64,000 nucleotides of DNA from an uncultured Clostridia bacterium. Its GTDB lineage: Bacteria; Bacillota; Clostridia; Oscillospirales; Ruminococcaceae. Under the pieces are notes generated by a model. It searched no databases. It was not told the origin of the DNA and worked only from the letters and a program-made list of their open reading frames with translations. Location of the stretch: positions 62,001 through 126,000 of the forward strand of contig CAMDZD010000002.1 in assembly GCA_945910815.1 (NCBI GenBank). Reading direction: 5' to 3'. Of this stretch, positions 27,401-35,607 are shown piece by piece. The translations under genes and the position numbers were made by a program. Position 1 is the stretch's first letter, and every line of letters starts with the position of its first letter.

Positions 27401-28153
27401 TATGATACTGCAAGAGCTTTTGAAAAAGCGGGTGCTTCTGTTGAAACTGTCGTTATCAGAAATATGAAAGCCGGTGACATTGAATCTTCTGTTGAACAGA
27501 TTGAAAAAATCATCAGAAATTCACAGATTATAATGATTCCGGGCGGATTCAGCGGTGGTGACGAACCTGAGGGAAGCGGTAAGTTTATCACTGCATTCTT
27601 CAGAAATCCGAGAATCAAGGACGCTGTTCATGAACTTCTCAAATGCCGTGACGGTCTTATGCTCGGTATCTGTAACGGTTTCCAGGCTTTAATCAAGCTC
27701 GGACTTGTTCCCTACGGCGAAATCGTTGATATGACTGATGAATCCCCTACACTTACATTCAATACTATTGCACGTCACCAGTCTATGATGGTAAATACAA
27801 GAATCGCTTCAACAAAATCTCCATGGCTTTACGGCTGTGAAGTAGGCGATATACATACTGTTCCGATTTCTCACGGTGAGGGACGTTTTGTAGCTCCTTT
27901 AAGTCTTATTCAGCGTCTTGCTAAAAACGGTCAGATTGCTACACAGTACGTTGACCTTGACGGCAAGCCGTCTATGGATATCCGCTATAATCCGAATACT
28001 TCTATTGACGCTATCGAGGGTATTACTTCTCCAGACGGTCGTGTATTCGGTAAAATGGGACACAGTGAACGTAAGGGTAGCTTTATCGCTAAAAACGTTG
28101 AAGGAAACAAAGACCAGAAAATCTTTGAAAGCGGTGTAGCTTACTTTAAATAA
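24449..28153 (+). CDS. purL: Phosphoribosylformylglycinamidine synthase, large single-chain form
   Basis: A protein of about 1234 residues that makes FGAM from FGAR, ATP and glutamine in purine synthesis. The N-terminal PurS-like part leads into the synthetase with SDHCRHTTF, FKNETHNHPTEIEPFGGAATCLGG and a second AIRS-like repeat (GCGAIGGKDSMSGTF). The C-terminal glutaminase has its cysteine in LGICNGFQALIKLGL and the histidine in PISHGEGRF. Firmicutes such as Bacillus use separate PurS, PurQ and PurL; this is the fused type. The ATG at 24449 is preferred over TTG 24440. A TCCGCAG/CTGCGGA pair just upstream could cover the ribosome binding site. Confidence 0.96.
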   Translation: MPVFRIYVEKKPEFATEAQSVLSDIQTALRLNISGLRILNRYDADRLSEEDFKSAVNTVFSEPAVDVVYENLPEINGNERIFAVEFLPGQFDQRADSCEQCIQILRQGNRCRVRNARIYIVSGNITDAEFEKLKAYIINPVESREASLDYCKTLDTNYSIPETVETLDGFIELDDCGLAGFIKKYGLAMDLDDIRFCQKYFRDTEKRNPTITEIKMIDTYWSDHCRHTTFLTNIQDVYIESPYIADTYKLYLKTREELGRQEKPVTLMDIATLAAKKLKADGLMPDLDESEEINACSVKIKVDVDGKDEDWILMFKNETHNHPTEIEPFGGAATCLGGAIRDPLSGRSYVYQAMRVTGAANPLVPVEDTIKGKLPQRKITVGAANGYSSYGNQIGLATGHVAEVYHPGYVAKRLEIGAVLGAAPAENIRRESPVAGDVVILLGGKTGRDGCGGATGSSKSHTLESLEHCGAEVQKGNPPEERKLQRLFRNPEVTKMIKRCNDFGAGGVSVAIGELTDGLVINLDAVPKKYEGLDGTEIAISESQERMAVVVAKEDAERFISEAEKENLEATLVADVVDEPRLKMNWNGNTIVNLSRDFLNSNGASKYTDIRIVKPAEKTDSEIEDCPDTWTEIMSNLNVCSQKGLVEKFDSTIGAGTVLMPYGGVYQLTPSQAMAAKIPVLKGETNTCSLMGWGYNPNISERSPYHGAVNAVIESIAKVVAGGGTYKKCWLTFQEYFERTQNDPKRWGKPLSALLGAFKAQLEMGCGAIGGKDSMSGTFENIDVPPTLVSFAVSTAKADKIVSTEFKSAGSKVIYIAPEYDENSLPVFDSVKAVFDKVEKIIADGRAKAVWTVGYGGVAEGIAKMCFGNKIGFNFTSRLSADTLFKACYGAFIIELDGDAESDENVIGTTQQEYKIYNFDYSINMDSLQRTWESKLEPVFPCRIKTTDTTPEIYSYSSNKIMSSVEKFAKPRVFIPVFPGTNCEYDTARAFEKAGASVETVVIRNMKAGDIESSVEQIEKIIRNSQIIMIPGGFSGGDEPEGSGKFITAFFRNPRIKDAVHELLKCRDGLMLGICNGFQALIKLGLVPYGEIVDMTDESPTLTFNTIARHQSMMVNTRIASTKSPWLYGCEVGDIHTVPISHGEGRFVAPLSLIQRLAKNGQIATQYVDLDGKPSMDIRYNPNTSIDAIEGITSPDGRVFGKMGHSERKGSFIAKNVEGNKDQKIFESGVAYFK

Positions 28154-28165
28154 TATTATTGCAAA

Positions 28166-28191
28166 GGGCGGACATTTTTCACTGTCCGCCC
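28166..28191 (+). terminator. Terminator of purL overlapping the end of the convergent gene
   Basis: GGGCGGACA and TGTCCGCCC form a nine-base stem, followed by GATTTTTTTA on the plus strand. The stop codon of the minus-strand gene lies in the loop. Confidence 0.85.
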
Positions 28192-30728
28192 GATTTTTTA
28201 TGGCTGAATTTTTCCGCATACTCTTTGATTTCACGTTCCGTATTTTTCATTTCCTCAAGAAATTCCTGAGATGATATTCTGTATGCTCCGTTGCCGAGAA
28301 TAATCATCTGTTCAAGATTATCAGATGTCGCTACACGCACACGGTAATCCCTTACAAGCTCATGGGATATTTTTTCAATATATGAATCAGCCGTTTCCGA
28401 TTCTTTTGTATATACAACGTCTATATTGTTTACACGTTCATAAGAACCGCTGTTTCCTTTTACTTTGTAGGCATCAAATACAAGTATTACTTTGCATTTT
28501 CTGAATCCCTGATAGTTGCAGAGCTTGTTTATAAGCGTATTTCTTGCAAGGTCAAGGCTTTCGGCAAACTGCTTTTTAAGTTCGTCCCACGAAAATATTA
28601 TATTATATCCGTCAACAATAAGATATTCGCCTTTTTTCGGCGGAGCTGATTTGTATTCCGTTTTCTGTTCGGGTGCTTTGTGAAGTGCCTGACGTTCATC
28701 ACGGTTTATTTTTCCGTATGTACGTTCAAATATCTGCATAAGCTCTTTATCTTCTTCAAGTGAACCGCTGTATTGTTTTTTTGATACGGGAACAGATACC
28801 GTTTCCGTAATCTTTTTCTCCTGTTTCAGACAGCTTTCAAGATGCATATAATTTTCCACTTCGTTCCACTTTACCAGAAAGCCTGCACCGTGCTTGCAGA
28901 ATATCGAATCCGCTGTATTTTCGGTATCTTCATCGCAGTTATATCCGATTTCCGAAATGATTTTTTCAGGATTACGGCAAGGCTTGTATCCCTCAAGCAT
29001 ACACGTCAGACGACCTTTTCCCTTTGTATATCCGGCAAGCTCCGTATGATATTCACGGATTGTTTCAACAGGAACCGTTCCCTTTATTACGGACATATTA
29101 TTATAAGTTTCGGGAACTGAAAAAACAGCGTCCATAAACTGTATATCGGAAAGAGCCTTTCCGACAAATTCGGAAGGTACTTCAAGAGTAAAATTATAAT
29201 ATGGTTCAAGAATTACGCTTTCAGCCTTACGGAGTCCGTTCCTTACTGCCCTGTATACCGCCTGCCGGAAATCTCCGCCCTCTGTATGCTTTAAATGAGC
29301 CTTTCCCGATACAAGAGTAATATTCATATCGGTTATGGGTGAACCTGTAAGTACTCCGATATGCTGTTTTTCCTTTAAATGCGTTATAATAAGCCTCTGC
29401 CAGTTACGGTCGAGCAAATCTTCACGGCAATTCGTATAAAAATGAAGTCCGCTACCTGTTTCGGCAGGTTCTAAAAGAAGATGTACTTCCGCATAATGCC
29501 TTAAAGGTTCGTAATGCCCTACGCCCTCCGATTTGCTTTTAATAGTTTCCCTGTATGCAATTTTACCCTGCGAAAATTCTATTTTAATTCCGAAACGTTC
29601 CGCAACTATGCTCTTTATTACTTCAAGCTGAATTTCACCCATAAGCTTTATATGTATTTCCTGTAAGCTTTCGCTCCATATTATATTCAATTCGGGAAAT
29701 TCATCTTCAAGCTTTTTCAGATTTTTCATAACAGTATGTGCATCGGAATCGGGCGGTATTTCTATTTTATACGACAGAACAGGTTCAAGCTTTGGCATAT
29801 CTGAATTTTTTTCAGCTCCGAGACCTTCTCCGCAGTATGTTTCTGAAAGTCCCGTTACTTCGCAAATCATACCGCTTTCCGCAACATCAGTAAGTGTGAA
29901 TTTGTTTCCGGAATAAATTCTTATCTGATTTACTTTTTCGCCATTCAGTATTGATTTTACTTTAAGATTTCCGCCTGTTATTTTCATATGCGTAAGACGG
30001 TTTCCGTTTCCGTCCTCGGATATTTTAAATACTCTGGCTGAAAATTCATTTTTATACTTCGGGGCAAGAGTATATTTTTCCATAATTTCAAGCAGTTTGT
30101 CAACTCCCTGCATTTTCAGTGCCGAACCGAATACGCACGGAAAAATTTTTCTGTCTCTTATATTCCGTGATATGCTTATATCGGAAATTTTTTCCGTTTC
30201 AAGATATTCCTGCATAAGTTTTTCATCACAAAGTGCGGTATCTTCATAAAAATTAACGCTTTCAGAATCAATACAGTTTCCGCTGAGATGAGTTTTTATA
30301 TCTGACATAATTTCATTGCGGTCAAGTCCCGAAAAATCCATTTTGTTTATAAATATAAATACGGGTATATTATATATTTTAAGCAGTTTCCATAGAGTTT
30401 CCGTATGGCTCTGGACTCCCTCCGCACCGTTTACAACAAGTATTGCATAGTCAAGAATCTGCAGTACACGTTCAGTCTCGGAAGAAAAATCAACATGTCC
30501 GGGAGTGTCAAGAAGTGTAAATTCCATATTTTCAGTTTTTATATACGCCTGTTTTGAAAATATTGTTATTCCCCTCTGACGTTCAAGTGAATGTGTATCA
30601 AAAAAAGTATTCTTATGGTCAACACGTCCGTGCTTTCTTATTGCTCCGGTACGGTATAATATGGCTTCTGAAAGAGTAGTTTTTCCGGAGTCTACATGGG
30701 CAAGTATTCCTGTAACAAATCGTTTCAT
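28179..30728 (-). CDS. TetM/EF-G-type translational GTPase fused to a YacP/Rae1-like NYN endoribonuclease
   Basis: An 849-residue fusion. Residues 1-630 follow the ribosomal protection protein/EF-G layout: G1 GILAHVDSGKTTLSEAI, G2 LERQRGITIF, G3 LLDTPGHVDFSSE, G4 FINKMDFSG, then EF-G domains II-V. After a charged linker of about 70 residues, the last 150 form an NYN domain. It has the acidic residues YLIVDGYNIIFSW, VILVFDAY, KESETADSYIEK and VATSDNLEQ, closely resembling Bacillus YacP (Rae1), an A-site mRNA endonuclease. The ATG at 30728 is preferred over TTG 30743. The gene stands alone. Annotation simply as tetracycline resistance would be misleading. Confidence 0.9.
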   Translation of the reverse strand: MKRFVTGILAHVDSGKTTLSEAILYRTGAIRKHGRVDHKNTFFDTHSLERQRGITIFSKQAYIKTENMEFTLLDTPGHVDFSSETERVLQILDYAILVVNGAEGVQSHTETLWKLLKIYNIPVFIFINKMDFSGLDRNEIMSDIKTHLSGNCIDSESVNFYEDTALCDEKLMQEYLETEKISDISISRNIRDRKIFPCVFGSALKMQGVDKLLEIMEKYTLAPKYKNEFSARVFKISEDGNGNRLTHMKITGGNLKVKSILNGEKVNQIRIYSGNKFTLTDVAESGMICEVTGLSETYCGEGLGAEKNSDMPKLEPVLSYKIEIPPDSDAHTVMKNLKKLEDEFPELNIIWSESLQEIHIKLMGEIQLEVIKSIVAERFGIKIEFSQGKIAYRETIKSKSEGVGHYEPLRHYAEVHLLLEPAETGSGLHFYTNCREDLLDRNWQRLIITHLKEKQHIGVLTGSPITDMNITLVSGKAHLKHTEGGDFRQAVYRAVRNGLRKAESVILEPYYNFTLEVPSEFVGKALSDIQFMDAVFSVPETYNNMSVIKGTVPVETIREYHTELAGYTKGKGRLTCMLEGYKPCRNPEKIISEIGYNCDEDTENTADSIFCKHGAGFLVKWNEVENYMHLESCLKQEKKITETVSVPVSKKQYSGSLEEDKELMQIFERTYGKINRDERQALHKAPEQKTEYKSAPPKKGEYLIVDGYNIIFSWDELKKQFAESLDLARNTLINKLCNYQGFRKCKVILVFDAYKVKGNSGSYERVNNIDVVYTKESETADSYIEKISHELVRDYRVRVATSDNLEQMIILGNGAYRISSQEFLEEMKNTEREIKEYAEKFSHKKSGGQ

Positions 30729-30761
30729 AAAAAATCGTTCCAATCAAAAGTTTTTTTATTT

Positions 30762-30790
30762 ATTATATCATAAATTCTGCATATATTCAA
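30762..30790 (-). promoter_or_regulatory. Promoter of the GTPase-NYN fusion gene
   Basis: The minus strand reads TTGAAT, 17 bases, TATAAT, 33 bases before the ATG. It lies directly past the hairpin that ends the cobalamin operon, so the gene is probably transcribed on its own. Confidence 0.65.
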
Positions 30791-30793
30791 GTA

Positions 30794-30821
30794 CGGGCGA
30801 TTTTTTTATAAAAACCGCCCG
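30794..30821 (-). terminator. Hairpin at the end of the cobalamin operon
   Basis: CGGGCG and CGCCCG pair, and after one mismatch TTTT/AAAA extends the stem. It lies eight bases past the last gene. There is no separate T run beyond the stem, so confidence is moderate. Confidence 0.5.
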
Positions 30822-30828
30822 CAGTAAT

Positions 30829-31263
30829 TTACAGAAATTTTCGCATATTCGCCATAAGATTTTCTTCAATGCTTATTAGTTTTTTTGCCATATTCTTTGA
30901 TTTTTCATCAGCAGATTTATACTGATTCAGATATTTGTAAAGCGATTTCACTCCCATATTACAGCCGTCTGTTATAAGGTCTGCAACAACATCATCTGAT
31001 TCATTAACAGCTAATTTCACATTTGTTTTTATCCATGACATTCCCTTAGCCATAGCACTGGGTTCCTTGCCGTCATCGTGATACTCGTTAAGAAGTTCAA
31101 GAAGATTATTTTTTATTTTCTCGTGTTCCTCAAGGCTTTTCAGCAATGCACTTTTAAGCTCATGATTTTCAGTATATTCAAGAACATCATTAATTGCTGA
31201 TACGCCCATTTTAATCCCTGCATCACATTCACGGAGCAGTCTTATAGTATCCTGTTCAATCAA
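30829..31263 (-). CDS. Unrecognised helical protein at the end of the cobalamin operon
   Basis: About 144 residues, almost entirely predicted amphipathic helix, in the pattern of a four-helix bundle (compare DUF2383 and ferritin-like proteins). I see no clear di-iron ExxH motif and no signal or membrane segment. The ORF track start is GTG 31272. A TTG at 31263, one base after the cobQ stop and five bases after GGAAGGTG, is better placed. Its tight link to cobQ shows it is translated with the cobalamin genes. A corrinoid, metal or stress role is only a guess. Confidence 0.65.
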   Translation of the reverse strand: MIEQDTIRLLRECDAGIKMGVSAINDVLEYTENHELKSALLKSLEEHEKIKNNLLELLNEYHDDGKEPSAMAKGMSWIKTNVKLAVNESDDVVADLITDGCNMGVKSLYKYLNQYKSADEKSKNMAKKLISIEENLMANMRKFL

Positions 31264-31264
31264 A

Positions 31265-32770
31265 TTAATCACCTTCCGGTGATATTATATCCGTTCCCTC
31301 ACGGATTATTCTGTATATAAGATTCATATCAATATTTCTGCGGACTTCATCGGCAAGAATATCATACTGCATATTTTTATATTCCGAACGTGATATTTTT
31401 TCTGTATCATTATATTCGAGATTTTTAAGCTGATACAGTTTTTTTACTATTCCGCATGATATTTCCGGACTGTCAAAAATTCCGTGAATATAACAGCCGT
31501 ATATATTATTTCTGTATGCACCGTGATTTTCTCCGCCGTATTCAAGAAAAGTTTTTTCATTTGAAAAGGTTCTGCCCATGTGTATTTCGTAACCCTCAAA
31601 ATCCAGACCGTTCAGAACCGAAAAAACTCCGCCTATATCCGAAATAATTCCGCTTGTCTGCGTCTGTTTCTTATCGGGATAAAATACTGTTGAAATATCA
31701 AGAAGTTCCATTCCGCTGATTTCTCCTCCGCCCTCCGTATTATACGGGTCTGAAATCTTTTTGCCGAGTATCTGAAAGCCACCGCATATTCCGAATATCG
31801 GTGTTCCCGATGATACAAGCCTTTTTATTTTACATTCAAAACCGCTTTCACGTAAAAATTTCATATCGGATATTGTGCTTTTAGTCCCCGGAATTATTAT
31901 CAAATCGGGTGATTTAAGATTTTCGGGCTTTGATATATATTTAACGCTTACTCCTTCATACTGCGAAAACACATTGAAATCCGTAAAATTTGAAATTCTC
32001 GGAAGTTTTATGACTGCTATTTCTATAATTGCGGTTTCATTGTTTTCAAAGCGTCCGGAAAGGCTGTCCTCATCATCAATATCACAGTTTATATACGGAA
32101 TTACTCCCGCTACCGGCTTACCGCTTTTTTCCTCAAGTATATCACAGCCACTCTGAAATATATTTTTGTCGCCACGGAATTTATTTACTATCAAGGCTTT
32201 TATCATATTCTGTTCGGATTTTTCAAGAAGATTAACAGTTCCGATAAGCTGTGCAAAAATGCCTCCCCTGTCAATATCCCCGACAAGCAGAACGGGAGAT
32301 TTCGCAAGCTTTGCCATACCCATATTGACTATATCATCGGATTTCAGATTAAGCTCTGCCGGACTTCCTGCACCTTCTATTATAATTATATCGCATTTTT
32401 TTTCAAGTTCGTGATAAGCTTTCATAATATCCGGAATAAAATCCCTTTTGCGTTTAAAATACTCTGAAGCACTCATATTTCCGAAAGGTTTGCCATTAAG
32501 TATTATCTGCGAACCAATATCCGTTGTAGGCTTTAATAATATCGGATTCATCAGGGCATCTGGTTCAATTCCGCAAGCCTCTGCCTGTACAGCCTGAGCT
32601 CTGCCCATTTCAAGACCGTTTTTCGTAATATACGAATTAAGTGCCATATTCTGCGACTTGAAAGGCATACACTTATAGCCGTCCTGTGTCAGTATTCTGC
32701 ATAATGCCGTAACAATAAGGCTTTTCCCTGCACTTGACATAGTTCCCTGTATCATTAAAGATTTAGCCAT
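31265..32770 (-). CDS. cobQ: Cobyric acid synthase
   Basis: A 501-residue CobQ/CbiP that amidates adenosylcobyrinate a,c-diamide at positions b, d, e and g. The N-terminal dethiobiotin synthetase-like ATPase has MIQGTMSSAGKSLIVTAL and FKSQNMALNS. LLVGDIDRGGIFAQL is typical. The C-terminal type I glutaminase carries the cysteine in PIFGICGGFQILG and the late histidine in GCYIHGIFD. It overlaps cobD upstream by eight bases. Confidence 0.96.
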   Translation of the reverse strand: MAKSLMIQGTMSSAGKSLIVTALCRILTQDGYKCMPFKSQNMALNSYITKNGLEMGRAQAVQAEACGIEPDALMNPILLKPTTDIGSQIILNGKPFGNMSASEYFKRKRDFIPDIMKAYHELEKKCDIIIIEGAGSPAELNLKSDDIVNMGMAKLAKSPVLLVGDIDRGGIFAQLIGTVNLLEKSEQNMIKALIVNKFRGDKNIFQSGCDILEEKSGKPVAGVIPYINCDIDDEDSLSGRFENNETAIIEIAVIKLPRISNFTDFNVFSQYEGVSVKYISKPENLKSPDLIIIPGTKSTISDMKFLRESGFECKIKRLVSSGTPIFGICGGFQILGKKISDPYNTEGGGEISGMELLDISTVFYPDKKQTQTSGIISDIGGVFSVLNGLDFEGYEIHMGRTFSNEKTFLEYGGENHGAYRNNIYGCYIHGIFDSPEISCGIVKKLYQLKNLEYNDTEKISRSEYKNMQYDILADEVRRNIDMNLIYRIIREGTDIISPEGD

Positions 32771-33749
32771 TGAAAATATCCTCCAGAGCTTTTATAAGTA
32801 TTTCGTTTTCCCTGTGAGTCCTTACGGCAATACGAAAGTAATTTTTTCCGAGTCCTTCAAAGTTTTCGCAGTTCCTGATTTTTATTTTCCTTTCCGCAAG
32901 AAGTCTGTCAATTGGCTTTTCAGTATAAAGCAGTATGAAATTGGTTTCGGATTTATATGCTTTTATTCCTATTCTTTTAAGATTTTTAAAAAGAAATCTT
33001 CTTTCGGTTTCTATAAAAGATACAGTACGGCTTATATAATCAGTTTCCTTAAGTGCCTGTATTCCTGCAAGCTGTGCCGGAACTGATACATTCCAGCACT
33101 GTCCCGAATATTTTACCTTTTCGGCAAGCTCCTTATCACCGAAAAGTGCATACCCTAAACGCAGTCCTGCCATAGCGTATATTTTTGTAAAAGCCTTGAG
33201 AATAATTACTCTGTTATTCATAAAATTAAAAATGCTTTTGCTCCTGCCGTCCCTTACAAAATCAAGAAAACATTCATCGCATAGAAAGTATATGTTTTTT
33301 TTAATGCAGATATCGGAAATTGTTTTCATAATCTCTGTATTTAATGTCAGTCCCGTGGGATTATTCGGATTTCCGAGTATAACTATATCCGCATTATGAG
33401 AAAATTCTGACGTTATTTTGCAGTTATATTCAGATAATGCTTTTTCGTATTCGATGAATGACGGTTCTTCTACAAAAGCTTTCTGCGGTCTGATTACGGA
33501 TATTATCCTGTAAATCAAATCTGATGCACCGTTTCCGCATACTATATTTTCAGCAGGAAAATTTTCGTATTCCGATATTGCAGAAACAAGCCTTTCGGAA
33601 TACGGTTCGGGATAGCTTTCACACATATCAACTGATTTCAATACAGCTTTTCTTACATTTTCCGGCATACCAAGCGGATTTATATTTGCCGAAAAATCAT
33701 ATTCTGTATCATCGGAATATATATTTCCGCCGTGTTCATACTTTTTCAA
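32763..33749 (-). CDS. cobD: Threonine-phosphate decarboxylase
   Basis: A 328-residue class I/II PLP aminotransferase fold of the CobD (Salmonella naming) family. It makes (R)-1-amino-2-propanol phosphate, the linker of the nucleotide loop. The start KYEHGGNIY...DFSANINPLGMP is diagnostic against histidinol-phosphate aminotransferase. VCGNGASDLIYRI, LGNPNNPTGL and the PLP lysine region LKAFTKIYAMAGLRLGYAL follow. It overlaps cbiB by four bases (ATGA) and lies directly before cobQ. Confidence 0.93.
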   Translation of the reverse strand: MKKYEHGGNIYSDDTEYDFSANINPLGMPENVRKAVLKSVDMCESYPEPYSERLVSAISEYENFPAENIVCGNGASDLIYRIISVIRPQKAFVEEPSFIEYEKALSEYNCKITSEFSHNADIVILGNPNNPTGLTLNTEIMKTISDICIKKNIYFLCDECFLDFVRDGRSKSIFNFMNNRVIILKAFTKIYAMAGLRLGYALFGDKELAEKVKYSGQCWNVSVPAQLAGIQALKETDYISRTVSFIETERRFLFKNLKRIGIKAYKSETNFILLYTEKPIDRLLAERKIKIRNCENFEGLGKNYFRIAVRTHRENEILIKALEDIFNG

Positions 33750-34693
33750 AATATCACCTCAAAAATTAAAATTCTGAATATTACTGATAAAATCAGCATT
33801 AATACTGTTGTCATATACATAAGCTTATTCGCTCTGATTATGTCACCTTTTTCAACAGGTCTTGTATTATCACCTATATACGGCTTTTTGTGAAGTTTCC
33901 CGAAATAATATGCATCTCCTGCAAGACGTATATTCAAAGCTCCGGCACATACGGATTCTGTCTGTGCGGAATTGGGGCTTGCGTGCTTTAATCTGTCACG
34001 TTTCCATATTTTATATGCGGATTTCCCGTCATATTTCAGAATATACGCTGATATTATCATCAGAATTGCTGTAAGTCTTGACGGAATATAATTCAGAACA
34101 TCATCAAGCTTTGCGGAAAATCTTCCGAAATCCTTATATTTTTCGTTCCTGTATCCGACCATTGAATCCATTGTATTTGCTGACTTGTAAAAAAATCCGA
34201 GAACTGCACCTCCGAATGCCATATAAAAAATCGGTGCTGTTACTCCGTCAGAAGTATTTTCCGCAACCGTTTCAACAGTAGCTTTTATAATTCCCTCAAA
34301 ATCAAGCCTTTCGGTATCTCGTCCCACTATCATTGATACGGCTTTGCGTGACTTTTCAATATCGTTTTCCGCAAAGGTTTTATATACTTTCATACTTTCG
34401 GTTTTCAGGCATTTCGGAGCTATCAGATACCAGCACATTACCGATTCGGCAGTAATCCCCAGAATTATATTTATTTTATAACATAATAACAGTATCAGAA
34501 ACGGTACTGCCGTTGACAAAAACAAAACAGTCAGAGTCATAAAAATTCCGCCGATATATAATTTTTCCGGAAATAATTTCCGCATAAGCTTTTCAAGATT
34601 TGAAATAAGCTTTCCGATAAGCCTTACAGGGTGCGGAAAATTATAAGGGTCTCCGAATATGCAGTCAAGAATAAATCCAATTAATATGCTCAT
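33746..34693 (-). CDS. cbiB: Adenosylcobinamide-phosphate synthase
   Basis: A 315-residue inner membrane protein that attaches aminopropanol (phosphate) to adenosylcobyric acid. The CbiB signature is at the N-terminus (GFILDCIFGDPYNFPHPVRLIGKLI). ENTSDGVTAPIFYMAFGG and KSANTMDSMVGYRNEKYKDFG follow. Hydrophobic segments lie at both ends and near residues 50-100. It overlaps both neighbours by four bases. CbiB is the naming used in Salmonella; the same protein is CobD in Pseudomonas. Confidence 0.96.
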   Translation of the reverse strand: MSILIGFILDCIFGDPYNFPHPVRLIGKLISNLEKLMRKLFPEKLYIGGIFMTLTVLFLSTAVPFLILLLCYKINIILGITAESVMCWYLIAPKCLKTESMKVYKTFAENDIEKSRKAVSMIVGRDTERLDFEGIIKATVETVAENTSDGVTAPIFYMAFGGAVLGFFYKSANTMDSMVGYRNEKYKDFGRFSAKLDDVLNYIPSRLTAILMIISAYILKYDGKSAYKIWKRDRLKHASPNSAQTESVCAGALNIRLAGDAYYFGKLHKKPYIGDNTRPVEKGDIIRANKLMYMTTVLMLILSVIFRILIFEVIF

Positions 34694-35607
34694 ATACTCT
34701 CCCTGATTTTTAAATATTTTCCGTCAAAATCCGTGATATAGCCTCCGCCGTTCAATACCTGATAATCATAGAACGATTTTTTCGGAAATCCGTATTTTTC
34801 AAGCACCGCCATTATGACTCCTCCATGAACCACAAATGCAACAGACCTGTTATATTTTTTTATTATATCTTCAAATGCATTACAGCATCTTTTTTTAAAT
34901 ATTTTGGAACTCTCACCGTTCGGAGGTTCTGCAATACCGTCAATCCATTTTATATAATCGGGGTTTTCGCATAATTCAGAATAATTTTTGCCCTCAAAAT
35001 CTCCGAAATCAGTTTCACGCAGATTTTTATTTATAATTATTTTTTTATCGGGATATATTAATTCCGCTGTCCGAATACATCTTTTCATCGGACTTGATAC
35101 AAGAATATCACATTCGGAATAATCTTTTCCGGAAAGTTCAGCCATTCCCTCAACGCATAAATCCTCGTCAGTTCTTCCGATATAGCGTTTTTCAAGATTG
35201 CCGGCAGTTTTCCCGTGACGGATAAACACAACGGTCATAGCTTTTATAATCTGTGCAATACCGCATGACATTCTTATTACGGCAATTGATTTTTCCGCAA
35301 CCCAACAGCATAATCTACCCGTATTTTCACGCCATATTCTTTCGGATTTCTCAACGGGAACTATTCCCTCGCCTATTATATCCGCAATTATTATTATATC
35401 GGGATTTTTGTTTAAAATATCTTTTATATCGTCAATGCTGTATTTCTTAGTGAGATACTGAAAATTATAAACGCATTTCGCATTAATCAAATCATTTATA
35501 TTGCAGTTTTTACCGTTTATCATATCGGATTCCGATATACCGTAATAATTTACTGCATAATTTTTTTTACCCTGATATGCTCCTCCTGTTATCATTATCA
35601 ACAGCAT
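34690..35607 (-). CDS. CobU-like domain fused to alpha-ribazole phosphatase (CobC-like histidine phosphatase)
   Basis: A 305-residue two-domain protein. Residues 1-125 resemble CobU (ADIIGEGIVPVEKSERIWRENTGR matches the CobU guanylyl-transfer half). The P-loop reads GGAYQGKK, with lysine in place of serine or threonine, and the middle of CobU is shortened. Residues 126-305 are a histidine phosphatase with VVFIRHGKTAGNLEKRYIG, LVSSPMKRCIRTAELIY and the second histidine in AFVVHGGVIMAVL, as in CobC. An intact CobU is encoded two genes upstream, so the N-terminal copy may be regulatory or hold one half reaction. Confidence 0.88.
   Translation of the reverse strand: MLLIMITGGAYQGKKNYAVNYYGISESDMINGKNCNINDLINAKCVYNFQYLTKKYSIDDIKDILNKNPDIIIIADIIGEGIVPVEKSERIWRENTGRLCCWVAEKSIAVIRMSCGIAQIIKAMTVVFIRHGKTAGNLEKRYIGRTDEDLCVEGMAELSGKDYSECDILVSSPMKRCIRTAELIYPDKKIIINKNLRETDFGDFEGKNYSELCENPDYIKWIDGIAEPPNGESSKIFKKRCCNAFEDIIKKYNRSVAFVVHGGVIMAVLEKYGFPKKSFYDYQVLNGGGYITDFDGKYLKIRESI

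Noticed and set aside
28179-30728. Tetracycline resistance gene (tetM class)
   Set aside because: The GTPase is diverged, carries a nuclease domain, is embedded in core genes with matching base composition and has no mobile element nearby. Resistance is not supported.
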